Counted from the stretch's first letter, positions 26,284 through 34,607 are shown. The stretch is 45,152 bases of DNA from Streptomyces spiramenti (GCF_012034385.1 NZ_JAAVJB010000016.1:1-45152), one strand, 5' to 3'. Notes: a model not told the origin generated them from the sequence alone. A program made the numbers and translations.

Positions 26284-26697
26284 ATGCGAATCGGTGAACT
26301 GGCAGGTCGGACCGGTGTCAGCGTGCGCTCGCTGCGCTACTACGAAGACCAGCGGCTGCTCGCCAGCTCGCGCAGCGCCGGTGGACAGCGCACCTACGAC
26401 GAGGAGCAGGTGGAGCGGGTCCACTTCATCCAGCGCCTCTACGCCGCCGGCATCTCCAGCCGCACCATCGCCGAACTGCTGCCCTGCTTGGAGCGGCCGA
26501 GCGAGGAGAACAGCGGCAAGGCGCAGGCGCGACTGGCGGAGGAGCGAGAAAAACTCGCGCGTCACATCGCGGAGTTGGGGCGGACCCTCGAATCGCTGGA
26601 CGCGCTGATCGCCGCCGCCGGCACCTGCCACCATCACCTGCCCGGCACGTCGACCGAGCCGGCCCCCGCCCACCGCGCCCTCGTCCCGGCGGGCTGA
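26284..26697 (+). CDS. MerR-family regulator of the divergent ene-reductase
   Basis: 137 aa. MRIGELAGRTGVSVRSLRYY is the winged-helix start, GGQRTYDEEQVERVHFIQRL the wing, and LARHIAELGRTLESLDALI the dimer coiled coil. The short C-terminus ends with a Cys/His cluster (GTCHHH), possibly a sensor, and a Pro/Ala tail. ATG 26284 follows GGAGGA. It diverges from the ene-reductase gene with a MerR-type promoter in between, so it most likely activates it. Confidence 0.92.
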   Translation: MRIGELAGRTGVSVRSLRYYEDQRLLASSRSAGGQRTYDEEQVERVHFIQRLYAAGISSRTIAELLPCLERPSEENSGKAQARLAEEREKLARHIAELGRTLESLDALIAAAGTCHHHLPGTSTEPAPAHRALVPAG

Positions 26698-26796
26698 CGC
26701 GCGCCCCGCCCCGCCCCACCGCTGCCGGGTGGGCACCGGCCGGCCTGGCGACCGGGCGCCGTGCCGGACGGCGGAAGCCGCGGCCGGGGGTGTGCG

Positions 26797-26837
26797 GCCA
26801 CCCGCGCCGACCGGTGGACGGCGTCGGCGCGGGTGGC
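26797..26837. terminator. bidirectional hairpin, 15 bp
   Basis: 26797-26811 pairs with 26823-26837, loop 11 nt, between the convergent MerR (+) and phosphodiesterase (-) genes. Confidence 0.75.
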
Positions 26838-26853
26838 TTCGGTGGTGGGGCGG

Positions 26854-28227
26854 TCAGTGCACGTAGCGGTTCAGGGCCGTGACCGCGGCCATCGGGTCGC
26901 CGTCGCGGTACTGGTCGATCGCCAGGTAGTTGGGCTTGGTGCGGGCTGCCGGTGCGCAGAAGCGTTCCGCGCGGTTGAGCACTTTCTCGTTGTCGGTGCG
27001 GTAGGTGGGCGCCATCGGCACGTCGCGGAAGTGGTTCATCACGAAGAGCCGTTGGAAGCCGTCCTCCTGGCGGGAGAGCGGGATGTCGTCCCAGCGGCTG
27101 TGGCAGCTCCAGTCGCCGGTGCCGAGCCCGCCACCCATGGACCAGTGGTTCTCGACCGTCCAGTCGCGCTGGCTCATGAACCCGAGGACGTTCTTGCCGT
27201 TGGTCCGCGAAGACGCCGCGGTGTCGCTGGTGAACAGCAGCAGGCGCCGGTCGGTCTCCCGCAGGGACGCGACGGTGGGCCAGCCGTCCTGCCGCACCCC
27301 GGCGGCGTCGGGACGGAACACCCGGTCCGCCAGCGCGCCCCCCTCCCCGAGTACCCCGCCGAGTTCGGCGCGCAACTGGTCGGCGGTGGCGTAGTCCTCC
27401 AGGAAGACGGTGACCACCGCGTCGCGGTCCTCCGCCAGGAACGCGGCGATGTCCGCGAAGAAGTCCGCTGCGGGGCGGGCGCGCGAGCAGTTCCCGAGCA
27501 CCGGGATGTCGTGGCACAGCCGCACCCGGCCCGAGGCGTGATGGGCGTCGAGCATCAAGGCGTGCGCACCGGCCCGCAGTTGCGTGGTGACGGCGTGCGG
27601 CTGGTTCGGCGCCACGAGGAACCCTGGCTGGTCCTCGGTGTTGTGCATCGCGTTGTGCGTCGTCAGGAACGTGACCTCGTCGAGGCGGGGCGTCGCCGGC
27701 ATCGGTGCGCGTGGCGGGGAGACCGGTGTGAGGTACCAGTCCTGTGCGGGGCCGTCGGAGGCGGTGGCCCGCGCTTCGGCGAGCGCGCCGTGCCCCGCCG
27801 CGCCGACCAGTCGCCGGCCGGAGTCACGTGCCTGGATTCGGTAGCGGTCCGCGGTCACCTCCCGGACCTCCCAGTCGGTCGCGGCTGCGCCGCAGGGGCC
27901 GACGTTCAGTCGGGCGTTTCCGGCTGCGCCGCGCTCCTCGGTGAGGCAGGCGTCCGCCGCTCCGGCGACCCGGAACTTGTGGGTGCCGTCCGCGTTGGCG
28001 TCCAACTCCCAGTGCTGGCGGTCCTCGTCGCCGCGTGGCCGGTTGGTCGTCACCCAGGACCCCGAGGACGACAGGTGGTTCCCGCCGGCGACGTTCTGGA
28101 CGTAGAGCGCCCCGCCGGTCGGCGGCGCGGCCAGGTCGGCGATACCGTCGTCGGCGGCTGCCGGAACGGCGAGTGCGGACAGGGCGAGTGCGGCACACCA
28201 GGCGGTGGCCGTGTATCGGGCACGCAC
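26854..28227 (-). CDS. secreted ricin-type-lectin / PLC-like phosphodiesterase
   Basis: 457 aa, exported. Signal peptide: ARYTATAWCAALALSALAVP with an AAA cleavage site near residue 25. Residues about 40-165: ricin-B-like beta-trefoil (HWELDANADGTHKFRV, YRIQARDSGRRLVG). Residues about 180-455: PI-PLC X-type TIM barrel, with TFLTTHNAMHN holding one general His and LMLDAHHASGRVRLCHD the second; DWTVENHW and IDQYRDGD follow. Such enzymes cleave glycerophospho- or inositol phospholipids, and the lectin domain may anchor it to glycans. GTG 28227 with GGGAGA upstream. Catalytic competence should be verified because the X-domain motifs are divergent. Confidence 0.85.
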   Translation of the reverse strand: MRARYTATAWCAALALSALAVPAAADDGIADLAAPPTGGALYVQNVAGGNHLSSSGSWVTTNRPRGDEDRQHWELDANADGTHKFRVAGAADACLTEERGAAGNARLNVGPCGAAATDWEVREVTADRYRIQARDSGRRLVGAAGHGALAEARATASDGPAQDWYLTPVSPPRAPMPATPRLDEVTFLTTHNAMHNTEDQPGFLVAPNQPHAVTTQLRAGAHALMLDAHHASGRVRLCHDIPVLGNCSRARPAADFFADIAAFLAEDRDAVVTVFLEDYATADQLRAELGGVLGEGGALADRVFRPDAAGVRQDGWPTVASLRETDRRLLLFTSDTAASSRTNGKNVLGFMSQRDWTVENHWSMGGGLGTGDWSCHSRWDDIPLSRQEDGFQRLFVMNHFRDVPMAPTYRTDNEKVLNRAERFCAPAARTKPNYLAIDQYRDGDPMAAVTALNRYVH

Positions 28228-28435
28228 AGTGGTTCTCCCTCAGCCGGGGGGTCGGGCGCGGTGGCGCCCGGCGTGAAGGTCGCACACTCCGGCCACGGTC
28301 GGGTGAACCACGGATGAGATCCGGTACCGCCGAACGGAGTTCGTCGGGAATCCCGGCCTTGCGGAGCGCGTGGGGAACTGCCGTCCGCGGCTCGGCGGTG
28401 GCGGGTGCGACTGCCGTCGGGTTTCGCGACCGCCG

Positions 28436-28903
28436 TCAGTCGGGCTGCCGCTCCATGTGCGCGAGGACGCGCGCCGAGATGCGGCCCAGGGTGTCGAGTT
28501 CCTCCTGGGTGATGGCCTCGACGAACAGCCGGCGGACGTGCTCGACGTGCAGCGGCGCGGCCTCCTCGATGGCCCGGTACCCCTCCGGGGTGACGACGAT
28601 GTACGCGCCGCGTCCGTCGTCGGGGCACTCCTCCCGCGTCACCAGTCCACGTTTCGCCATTCGGCCGATCTGGTGGGACATCCGACTCTTCTCCCACTCG
28701 ACCCGCTTGGTCAGGTCGAGGAACCGCATGCGCCCGCCTTCGCTCTCGGTGAGGCCCGCCAGGACGACGAAGTCGGCGGCGGACATGCGGGAGTCGGCCT
28801 GGAGGCGGCGGGAGAGCCGCCCGATGAGCGTCTCCTGCATGCGGATGAAGCTGTCCCAGGCCGCCTTCTGCTCGGGGTCGAGCCAGTGAGGCGTTGCGTT
28901 CAT
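28436..28903 (-). CDS. MarR-family transcriptional regulator
   Basis: 155 aa. Helices then the wing: LQADSRMSAADFVVLAGL, RMRFLDLTKRVEWEKSRMSH, RMAKRGLVTREECPDDGRGA, YIVVTPEGYRAIEEAAP. This is the MarR DNA-binding core flanked by N- and C-terminal dimer helices. ATG 28903 is preferred over the in-frame upstream start at 28939, which adds sequence unlike the family. It diverges from the isochorismatase-type gene at 29230 and the intervening region holds inverted TTGAC repeats, making that gene the likely target. Confidence 0.88.
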   Translation of the reverse strand: MNATPHWLDPEQKAAWDSFIRMQETLIGRLSRRLQADSRMSAADFVVLAGLTESEGGRMRFLDLTKRVEWEKSRMSHQIGRMAKRGLVTREECPDDGRGAYIVVTPEGYRAIEEAAPLHVEHVRRLFVEAITQEELDTLGRISARVLAHMERQPD

Positions 28904-29071
28904 GGGGGAACGTAACCACATCGCTCGGGTCGCATCCATCCCGAGGGCCCGGCCTTTCGGAGGCGTGCGCGCCGGTCGTGGGCCGGTGGGCGGTACCGGC
29001 CGCGCGGGTCGGATGCGTCGGGTGGGGGCGATGGGGCTGTTGCGATGGTCGCGAACCCGGCCCTCGGGGCA

Positions 29072-29122
29072 TTGGTTGACGTGTCAATCATCAGCGCCTA
29101 GTTTGGGTGATGCGTCAACCAA
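29072..29122. promoter_or_regulatory. promoter and MarR-type operators between the MarR and hydrolase genes
   Basis: TTGACG (29076-29081) and TAGTTT (29099-29104) form a 17-bp-spaced promoter on the plus strand. TTGAC-GT-GTCAA (29076-29087) is a near-palindrome covering the -35. TTGGTTGACG (29072-29081) is also inverted exactly at 29113-29122. Two half-sites flank the promoter, so a repressor could block it. Apart from this, 28904-29229 shows no gene. Confidence 0.75.
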
Positions 29123-29229
29123 ATGGTTCGGGGTGGCAGTTGGCCGCTCCCCGCGCGACCCGGGTGCGGCACCGGCAGGCCGGTGCGATGCCCGGGGGCC
29201 GTGGACGTGAGGCTCCGGAAGGGAACCCC

Positions 29230-29883
29230 ATGAGCACGGAGAACAAGGCCGGACTCGGCGCGCTGCTGACGCCCGAGGAGAGCGTCCTCGTGCTGATCGA
29301 CCACCAGCCGTTCCAGTTCGCCAACCTGAACAGCCACGAGCCGACGATGATCATCAACAACACCGTCGGCCTCGCCAAGGCAGCCAAGGTCTTCGACGTC
29401 CCGACCATCCTGACGACGGTCCTGGAGGACCGCGGCGGCCTGCTGCTCCAGGCGCTCCAGGATGTGTTCCCGGAGCAGAAGCCGATCGACCGCACCTTCA
29501 TCAACACCTGGGAGGACCAGCGTGTCGTCGACGCCGTCAAGGCGACCGGCCGCCAGAAGCTGATCATCGCCGGGCTGTGGACGGAGATCTGCGTCGCGAT
29601 GCCGGCCATCCAGGCCGCGGGCGAGGGGTTCGACGTCCACGTCGTCACCGACGCCTGCGGCGGCGCCTCGGCGGAGGCCCACGACATGGCGGTGCGCCGG
29701 ATGACTCAGGCCGGCGTGGTGCCGATCACCTGGCTGGCCGTGGCCGCCGAGTGGCAGCGCGACTGGGCCCGCGAGAAGACCCTGGCCGGCACCACGGACG
29801 TGCTGACGCACCACGGCGGAGCCACCGGCGTCGCCTTCGCCTGGGAGACCCAGCTCCTCGCCGGGCGCGAGCGCGGCGCCTGA
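29230..29883 (+). CDS. isochorismatase-family cysteine hydrolase (YcaC-like)
   Basis: 217 aa. VLVLIDHQPFQFANLN carries the catalytic Asp; the nucleophilic Cys is in GLWTEICVAMPAIQA, a very conserved YcaC-type motif; AGWT/GLWT context and VTDACGGASAEAHDMA follow. The expected catalytic Lys is not obvious. These proteins hydrolyse small amides or related bonds, and the substrate is unknown. ATG 29230 follows GGAAGG. It is under the MarR promoter described at 29072. Confidence 0.9.
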   Translation: MSTENKAGLGALLTPEESVLVLIDHQPFQFANLNSHEPTMIINNTVGLAKAAKVFDVPTILTTVLEDRGGLLLQALQDVFPEQKPIDRTFINTWEDQRVVDAVKATGRQKLIIAGLWTEICVAMPAIQAAGEGFDVHVVTDACGGASAEAHDMAVRRMTQAGVVPITWLAVAAEWQRDWAREKTLAGTTDVLTHHGGATGVAFAWETQLLAGRERGA

Positions 29884-30203
29884 GGCGACCGCTCGCCGGG
29901 CCGGGGCAGGAGCCCACGCCGAGAGACGGGCGCCCGCTCCGGGCCGGCAGGGGCGACGCGGGGTCGGCGGCGGTCGGACCGAGTGGCGGAGAGGCGGCCC
30001 GGTTCGGACGGCCGGCGGCGGCGCGTGGGTGAGAACGGCACCACGGAGCGACGCCGTCCGGCTCAGCGACGGCGTTGCGCGGTCCGCCCGGGCCGAGCTC
30101 ACTGCTGAGCTGACGCCGGGCAGGCGCGCCCGCTCACCGGGCCGCGCCTCACGACAACAACCACGCGTGCGGGCGACCGCCCGCAGCGGACGATGGAGAG
30201 CAC
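29884..30203. other. intergenic, no gene
   Basis: 320 bp. It contains an 8-bp hairpin ACGCCGTC/GACGGCGT (30051-30058 and 30068-30075) and an AAC-rich segment near 30150-30165 that may precede the promoter of the next operon. No codon bias indicates a gene. Confidence 0.45.
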
Positions 30204-30512
30204 ATGTCAGTCGAAGTACGCGACGTACCCGAACTCAAGCGGTACGAGGCGCGTGTGGACGGCCGGACCGAGGTCGCGGGCCGTGCCGAGTACATCCGCA
30301 CCCCGGAACTCATCGCCTTCACCCACACCGAGGTCGAACCCGGGCACGAAGGCCAGGGCGTCGGCTCCGCCCTGGTCTCTCGCGCCCTCGACGCGGCACG
30401 CGCCGACAACCTGCGCGTGCTGGCGACCTGCCCGTTCTTCGCGCAGTGGATCGCACGGCACCCGGACTACCAGGACCTGCTCTACCAGTCGCGCAGCAAT
30501 GTCAGCGACTGA
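30204..30512 (+). CDS. short GNAT-fold N-acetyltransferase (YidJ/Gcn5-like, ~100 aa)
   Basis: 102 aa. The acetyl-CoA pyrophosphate loop is HEGQGVGSALVSRALDAARA, with TEVEPGHEG before it and LRVLATCPFFAQWIARHPDY after. This is the short GNAT class (PF14542). ATG 30204 with GGAGAG upstream. It overlaps the next gene by 14 bp, which encodes the Fe-S protein YjdI-like; these two are often adjacent or fused. Confidence 0.88.
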   Translation: MSVEVRDVPELKRYEARVDGRTEVAGRAEYIRTPELIAFTHTEVEPGHEGQGVGSALVSRALDAARADNLRVLATCPFFAQWIARHPDYQDLLYQSRSNVSD

Positions 30513-30795
30513 GCCCGAGGGCACGGCCCCCGCTGCGGCGGCGACCGACCCGGCGCCGGGCGTGCGGACCTACCGGGGCCGGGCCGTGGCGGTGAGCTTC
30601 GAGGCCGCGCTCTGCAAGCACGCCGCCGAGTGCGTCGGCGGTCTGCCGCAGGTCTTCGACCCCGGACGACGACCGTGGATCACCCCCGACGCTGCCGGCG
30701 CCGACCGCGTCGCCGAAGTCGTCGACCGCTGCCCCTCCGGGGCGCTGCAGTACCGACTCGCCGCCCCCGGCGACACGGAGGAGACACGAGCATGA
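30499..30795 (+). CDS. YjdI-like mono-cluster Fe-S protein (Fer4_19)
   Basis: 98 aa. The cluster motif CKHAAECVGG (Cys-x6-Cys with a His) and distal RCPSGAL give three Cys, matching the divergent [4Fe-4S] mono-cluster family with VFDPGRRPWITPD between them. ATG 30499 lies inside the end of the GNAT gene. Its stop overlaps the following start (ATGA). Confidence 0.88.
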   Translation: MSATEPEGTAPAAAATDPAPGVRTYRGRAVAVSFEAALCKHAAECVGGLPQVFDPGRRPWITPDAAGADRVAEVVDRCPSGALQYRLAAPGDTEETRA

Positions 30796-31130
30796 ACGAC
30801 CACATCGCCTCCGCCGACCCGGCCCGGCGCAACACGGACCTCGTGCTGACCGCCATGCGCGAGCTGTTCGTCGAGGGGGACCTCACCGCCCTCGAACGGT
30901 ACTGGGCCGAGCCCTACGTGCAGCACAGCCCGCAGATGCGCGGCGGCCTCGACACGCTCCGCACCGTGGTCCCGACGCTCGACGGCTTCTCCTGGGAGCG
31001 GCAACGGGTCTCCACCCAGGGCAACTTGGCCTTCACCCACAGCGTCGTCAACGGTTGGGCCGCGAAGCCCGTCGTTGTCGTCGACCTCGTCGCCCCCGAG
31101 GCCACTGCTGCGGGCATCTCCATGGTGTGA
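30792..31130 (+). CDS. SnoaL-like NTF2-fold protein, possibly C-terminally shortened
   Basis: 112 aa. TDLVLTAMRELFVEGDLTAL, then YWAEPYVQHSPQMRGGLDTL and TQGNLAFTHSVVNGW match SnoaL-like polyketide-cyclase families. Homologues usually continue about 15-25 residues with a GRIVEHWD-type strand; here it stops after VVVVDLVAPEATAAGISMV, so the last strand is missing. Frame alternatives nearby do not restore it convincingly. ATG 30792 overlaps the Fe-S gene stop by 4 bp. Confidence 0.75.
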   Translation: MNDHIASADPARRNTDLVLTAMRELFVEGDLTALERYWAEPYVQHSPQMRGGLDTLRTVVPTLDGFSWERQRVSTQGNLAFTHSVVNGWAAKPVVVVDLVAPEATAAGISMV

Positions 31131-31192
31131 CCGGGCGACGCGGTGGTGCCGGTGCACCGTGCGCCGTCGGCGGTGCACGCGCTGTTGGGGTG

Positions 31193-32230
31193 TCAGCGGA
31201 CGATTGTCTGGACTTCTTCGACGGTGATGTCCGTGGTGGTGGCGACGCTGCCGGCGGGGAGCCCCCCGCCGTTGCCGGCGTGGTCAGTCCAGGTGACGTC
31301 CCAGGTGAGGGTCGCCTGTAGCTGGTGGGGACCGGTGTTGTGGGTGGCGTGTTGGTACTGGACGCCGCAGGGTGGGTCCTCGCCGGACCGGCCGGGCGAC
31401 CACGGCTGTCCGACGCTGCCGTCGGTGAGGGTGCAGCGGCCGGAGGCGGGGAAGGCGCGCGCGTCGGCGCCCGGTTGGAGGTGCAGCTCGGTCGGCGTCG
31501 CCGTCGTCTCGGCCCAGATGCCGTAGCCGTCCAGCTCGGCGCGCACGGTGACGGGTTCGAACTGCGCCGAGTCGAGCCAGACCCAGGTCGGCAGGTTGAC
31601 CTTCTGTGTCCCCTCCGGGTTCAGCGACACCTCGGTGTCCGGTACCCGCGTCTGCTCCCAGGCGAGTTCGGCAAGCCCGTCGGTCTGGATCGCCAACTCC
31701 TCGACCGGCGGCGGGTCCGAGAAGTCCACCCAGAAGGTGCGGGGTTCGCAGGCAGTGCGTTCCTCAAGGGGGTAGGCATCGTTGCGCACGACCCCCCAGA
31801 ACGCTCCATTCCCCTGCTCATCCAGGTTGTAGTCCGGAAACTCCTCCAAGAAGCGGTCGTGCGATGCCCAGCCCGACTCGACATCCTCCTGCGGGAATGG
31901 CGGGGAGGTCATTCGCGCCATGAAGTCGCTCCAGTAGCCCTCCGCTTCCTCCGGCGTGCGCAGTGGGGCGTAGTAGCAGGCGGGAGGAGTCCATGAGGTC
32001 GTCTTCAGTGCCCCTTCGGGGCCCGACGCCCTGGGGGTGAAGGTGACGCGTACATCTTCCGGCGTCCCGGTGCCGACGCCGGCTCCGATGCTCCCGCTGC
32101 CGTCCGACTCGCCGCCGGTACCGGGTCTGGCTTCCCCCCAGTCATCAGAAGCTGCTGCGGGCAGGGCTGCGACCAGGGTGACGGCCGCCGCGCCGGCGCA
32201 CGTTGCCCAGACCCGCTTAGCGCTCAGCAC
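31193..32230 (-). CDS. secreted protein of unknown function
   Basis: 345 aa. GTG 32230 gives the start VLSAKRVWATCAGAAAVTLV with a signal peptide ending near AAASDD; the longer in-frame start at 32272 adds a charged tail and overlaps the preceding gene more. Mature domain: acidic and Trp/Pro-rich (GYWSDFMARMTSPPFPQEDV, FWVDFSDPPPVEELAIQTDG, LPTWVWLDSAQFEPVTV), ending in an Ig-like strand pattern (TLTWDVTWTDHAGNGGGLP). Four Cys could make disulfides. Not recognised. It starts 4-7 bp inside the lipoprotein gene end, so the two are co-translated. Confidence 0.75.
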   Translation of the reverse strand: MLSAKRVWATCAGAAAVTLVAALPAAASDDWGEARPGTGGESDGSGSIGAGVGTGTPEDVRVTFTPRASGPEGALKTTSWTPPACYYAPLRTPEEAEGYWSDFMARMTSPPFPQEDVESGWASHDRFLEEFPDYNLDEQGNGAFWGVVRNDAYPLEERTACEPRTFWVDFSDPPPVEELAIQTDGLAELAWEQTRVPDTEVSLNPEGTQKVNLPTWVWLDSAQFEPVTVRAELDGYGIWAETTATPTELHLQPGADARAFPASGRCTLTDGSVGQPWSPGRSGEDPPCGVQYQHATHNTGPHQLQATLTWDVTWTDHAGNGGGLPAGSVATTTDITVEEVQTIVR

Positions 32231-32922
32231 TTTGAGGACGACTCCTCGATCTCGGTGTCGGTGGTCTGCCACACGCCGAGGTCGTTCACCTGCAACCGGG
32301 CCTTGTAATAGGTGGCTTCTGCATCGGGGTTGGCCTCCGAGCGTGTCTCTCCGGTCTCGAAGTAGGTTCCGACTACTTGGCTGAAGTCTCTGCAGTACTC
32401 GACGAAGGCGACGCTGCCGTCGGACTCGGTGACCCGGTGCTTGTAGAAGCGCATCTCACCCTCCGAAGTCCTGCCCTCGGAGACGAGGAACTCAAGGGCC
32501 TCCATGTCCTGCATGTAGGACTCGCCGGTCGTGTAGAAGCCGACCGAGGAGTTCTCCAGGTCGTGCGTGGTCAGGACCTCGAAGACGGACTTGATCTGCC
32601 ACTGGCTGTCCGTGAGGATCGCGTCGTGCTCCGGGTCCCCGGTGTCGGGCTCCTCGAAGACCATCTCCAGCGAGTCCGCCACCTGGATGTCGGGGCGGTC
32701 GACGGCATCCTCTGCGGGCGCGTCGGTCTCGTCGCCGTCGTCCGCGTCCGTGTCCGGCTCGTCGTTCGCCGCGTCGTCGTCCCGGGTCTCACCCCGGTCG
32801 ACCCCCGCGATCTCCTCGTCGGCGGCGTCACTTCCACAGGCGGAGAGCAGCAAGCCGGCGGCTGCGACCGCGGCGAGTGCTGTGGTGGTGCGGCGGTGGG
32901 CGTGGCGAGGTCGGCGGTTCAC
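32224..32922 (-). CDS. lipoprotein of unknown function
   Basis: 232 aa. GTG 32922 with GGGGG upstream; the leader VNRRPRHAHRRTTTALAAVA ends in the lipobox LSAC followed by GSDAADEEI. An Asp/Glu/Thr-rich linker (residues about 40-85) then leads to a domain with SLEMVFEEPDTGDPEHDAIL, SQWQIKSVFEVLTTHDLENS and VGTYFETGETRSEANPDAEA, which has NTF2-like features. It is followed by an overlapping secreted-protein gene, suggesting a surface pair. Confidence 0.75.
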   Translation of the reverse strand: MNRRPRHAHRRTTTALAAVAAAGLLLSACGSDAADEEIAGVDRGETRDDDAANDEPDTDADDGDETDAPAEDAVDRPDIQVADSLEMVFEEPDTGDPEHDAILTDSQWQIKSVFEVLTTHDLENSSVGFYTTGESYMQDMEALEFLVSEGRTSEGEMRFYKHRVTESDGSVAFVEYCRDFSQVVGTYFETGETRSEANPDAEATYYKARLQVNDLGVWQTTDTEIEESSSKC

Positions 32923-33043
32923 GCGGGTACCCCCAGGATCGGTTCGAACACAACGGCTCCCCAACCGTATCGTTCGGTATCGACGCCGCTACAGAGTCAC
33001 CGGTTCCGGCTGACCCGCCTTGCGAGGGTGCTCGGTGTCCGGC

Positions 33044-33544
33044 TCATACGCGGGCGTCCTGTGCCAGGAGGGGGCCGAGTCGGGCGCAGCGGGCGGCGTA
33101 GACGCCGAGGTGTTCCTGGCGGAACGTCTCGGCGTTCCAGGTGTCGTCGCCGCGCAGTTCCTCGCCCCGCCACAGATATGACCAGCTCTCCTCGCCGGAG
33201 GCGAGGATGATGCGCCCGAGGTCGTACTCGTCGTCCTCGAAGGCGTCGATGACGAGCCACTCGCGAGCGGTGAGATCCGTGAGGACGTAGCCGTCCGCGG
33301 TGACTCCGGGGGCGAGGACGAGGCCCGGGTAGACGCGGCCTTCGAGCGGGGCGGCGCGCCAGCCGGGGGCCGAGGTGGCGGCGAGTTGCGGCAGTCGGCC
33401 GAGAAGGCCGATGAGCACGGACTCGAACTGGAGAGTGCCGTAGACGAAGAGGCTTCTCGGTCCTTCGGCCAGTCGTCCCTGCGCTATCTGCTGCGGGCCG
33501 GTCGAGTTGTCGGGAGGGAACGCGTCGGGCACGGTGAACTCCAC
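33044..33544 (-). CDS. gamma-glutamylcyclotransferase-fold protein (AIG2/GGCT-like)
   Basis: 166 aa. SLFVYGTLQFESVL is the glycine-turn that binds the substrate, and LTAREWLVIDAFEDDEYDLG carries the catalytic-type Glu/Asp, as in the AIG2 family. A YLWRGEELRGDDTWN tail follows. It could act on gamma-glutamylamine or related amides. GTG 33544; no strong ribosome site. Confidence 0.82.
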   Translation of the reverse strand: MEFTVPDAFPPDNSTGPQQIAQGRLAEGPRSLFVYGTLQFESVLIGLLGRLPQLAATSAPGWRAAPLEGRVYPGLVLAPGVTADGYVLTDLTAREWLVIDAFEDDEYDLGRIILASGEESWSYLWRGEELRGDDTWNAETFRQEHLGVYAARCARLGPLLAQDARV

Positions 33545-34101
33545 GGTGGTTGTCCGGGGCCGGGCGGGATGGCGGTCTTACGGCTCGGTTACCCCGGCGA
33601 CGGCGTCCGATTCGGGCGTCCCTCAGCCCAGTTGAGCGTCGCGTGGCCGGACGCCTCCGTCGGACGCCTCCGTCGGACGCCTCGGAGAGATGGCGCGCCG
33701 GGGGTGCCCCGCCCGGGAGTGCCGGACGGTCGGGTGGGCGCGGGCCGGAGTGGCCGGAAGGAGATCGATCGCCGAGCTTTCCGGGGTCGGATCGCTACGC
33801 TCGGGCCTCGTCAGGCCGCTCGGGGGCGGCAGGTCTTCTGTGGCGGCGGGGGTGGGGAGGGCGGGGGCCCGGTGGGGAGCGTCTATGCGCGAGCCGTTGC
33901 AGACGTCTGTGCGTGAGCCGATACCGACGCCGATACAGACGTCATCGCAGAGGACGAAGCGTGAGTCGGTGTGCGGTGTGCGGTGTGCGGTGTGCGGCGG
34001 GGACGGCGCCGGCGGCGGGGGCGGGGCCGTGGAAGCGGCGCCCCGCCCTCGGCCGGTGTGCGCGCGGGACGTCGCCACGGTCGTCCGGAGAGGCGGCCCG
34101 C
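33545..34101. other. intergenic with two tandem-repeat tracts
   Basis: 557 bp, no supported gene. CGGACGCCTCCGT is repeated nearly three times at 33648-33684. CGGTGTG is repeated four times at 33967-33994. An imperfect AGCCG/CAGACGTC-containing repeat lies near 33885-33945 (GCAGACGTCTGTGC includes the palindrome AGACGTCT). The codon pattern does not support the many overlapping ORFs here. Confidence 0.5.
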
Positions 34102-34365
34102 ATGGCTCTGCTGACGGTGGTGTTGGTGTCACTGCTGGTGCGGTGTCTTCCTGAGGGGGTGTCGAGGCCGCGTGACTACCTCCGGCACGGCGCCGTCGTG
34201 AGCGCGGTCGTCGGGGTGCTGGCGCACGCGCTCGCGGCGGTGATCGGTGGCGCGGGCAGTGGCGCGGTCGGGTGGGGGTGTGCTGCCGCGGGGTGTGTGG
34301 CGGTCGGCTACGCGGTCGCCCGTCCCGCGGTCCGTGGCAGGTCGGAGCACCGGGACCCGGGGTAG
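34102..34365 (+). CDS. small two-helix membrane protein
   Basis: 87 aa, not recognised. ATG 34102 follows GGAGAGG. Hydrophobic segments: ALLTVVLVSLLVRCL (N-terminal), AVVSAVVGVLAHALAAVIGG and GWGCAAAGCVAVGYAVA; the connecting loop is charged (PEGVSRPRDYLRHG). Followed by a strong hairpin. Could be a membrane accessory subunit; no partner visible. Confidence 0.5.
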   Translation: MALLTVVLVSLLVRCLPEGVSRPRDYLRHGAVVSAVVGVLAHALAAVIGGAGSGAVGWGCAAAGCVAVGYAVARPAVRGRSEHRDPG

Positions 34366-34401
34366 TCGCCGGCCTCGGCCGGGACCGCAGTGCAGCTGCG
34401 C

Positions 34402-34437
34402 CGGGCCCGCCCCACCCGTGGCGGTGGGGCGGGCCCG
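34402..34437 (+). terminator. 15-bp hairpin
   Basis: 34402-34416 pairs perfectly with 34423-34437, loop CGTGGC, 36 bp past the stop at 34365. It insulates the catabolic cluster from upstream transcription. Confidence 0.8.
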
Positions 34438-34495
34438 CATGCGCGCCCGCCCCGACGCTCCGACGCGGTCGGTCCTCGGAGGCAGGGGAGCGCTG

Positions 34496-34543
34496 TACCA
34501 CCTGATGGAACACTTGTGCCGCCAGTCGGTTCGATGGTGTGAT
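34496..34543 (+). promoter_or_regulatory. promoter and candidate IclR site upstream of the CoA-transferase arm
   Basis: TTGTGC (34514-34519) and TGTGAT (34538-34543) are 18 bp apart. TACCACCTGATGG (34496-34508) lies just upstream and resembles TACCACCTGGCGG at 40631-40643 in the other arm (11 of 13). Confidence 0.5.
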
Positions 34544-34607
34544 GGGGGCAGCCGCGCGCCGGTCGGCGGCGCGGACGTACCCAGGACCGAGGAGGGCGAC
34601 CCCGCTC

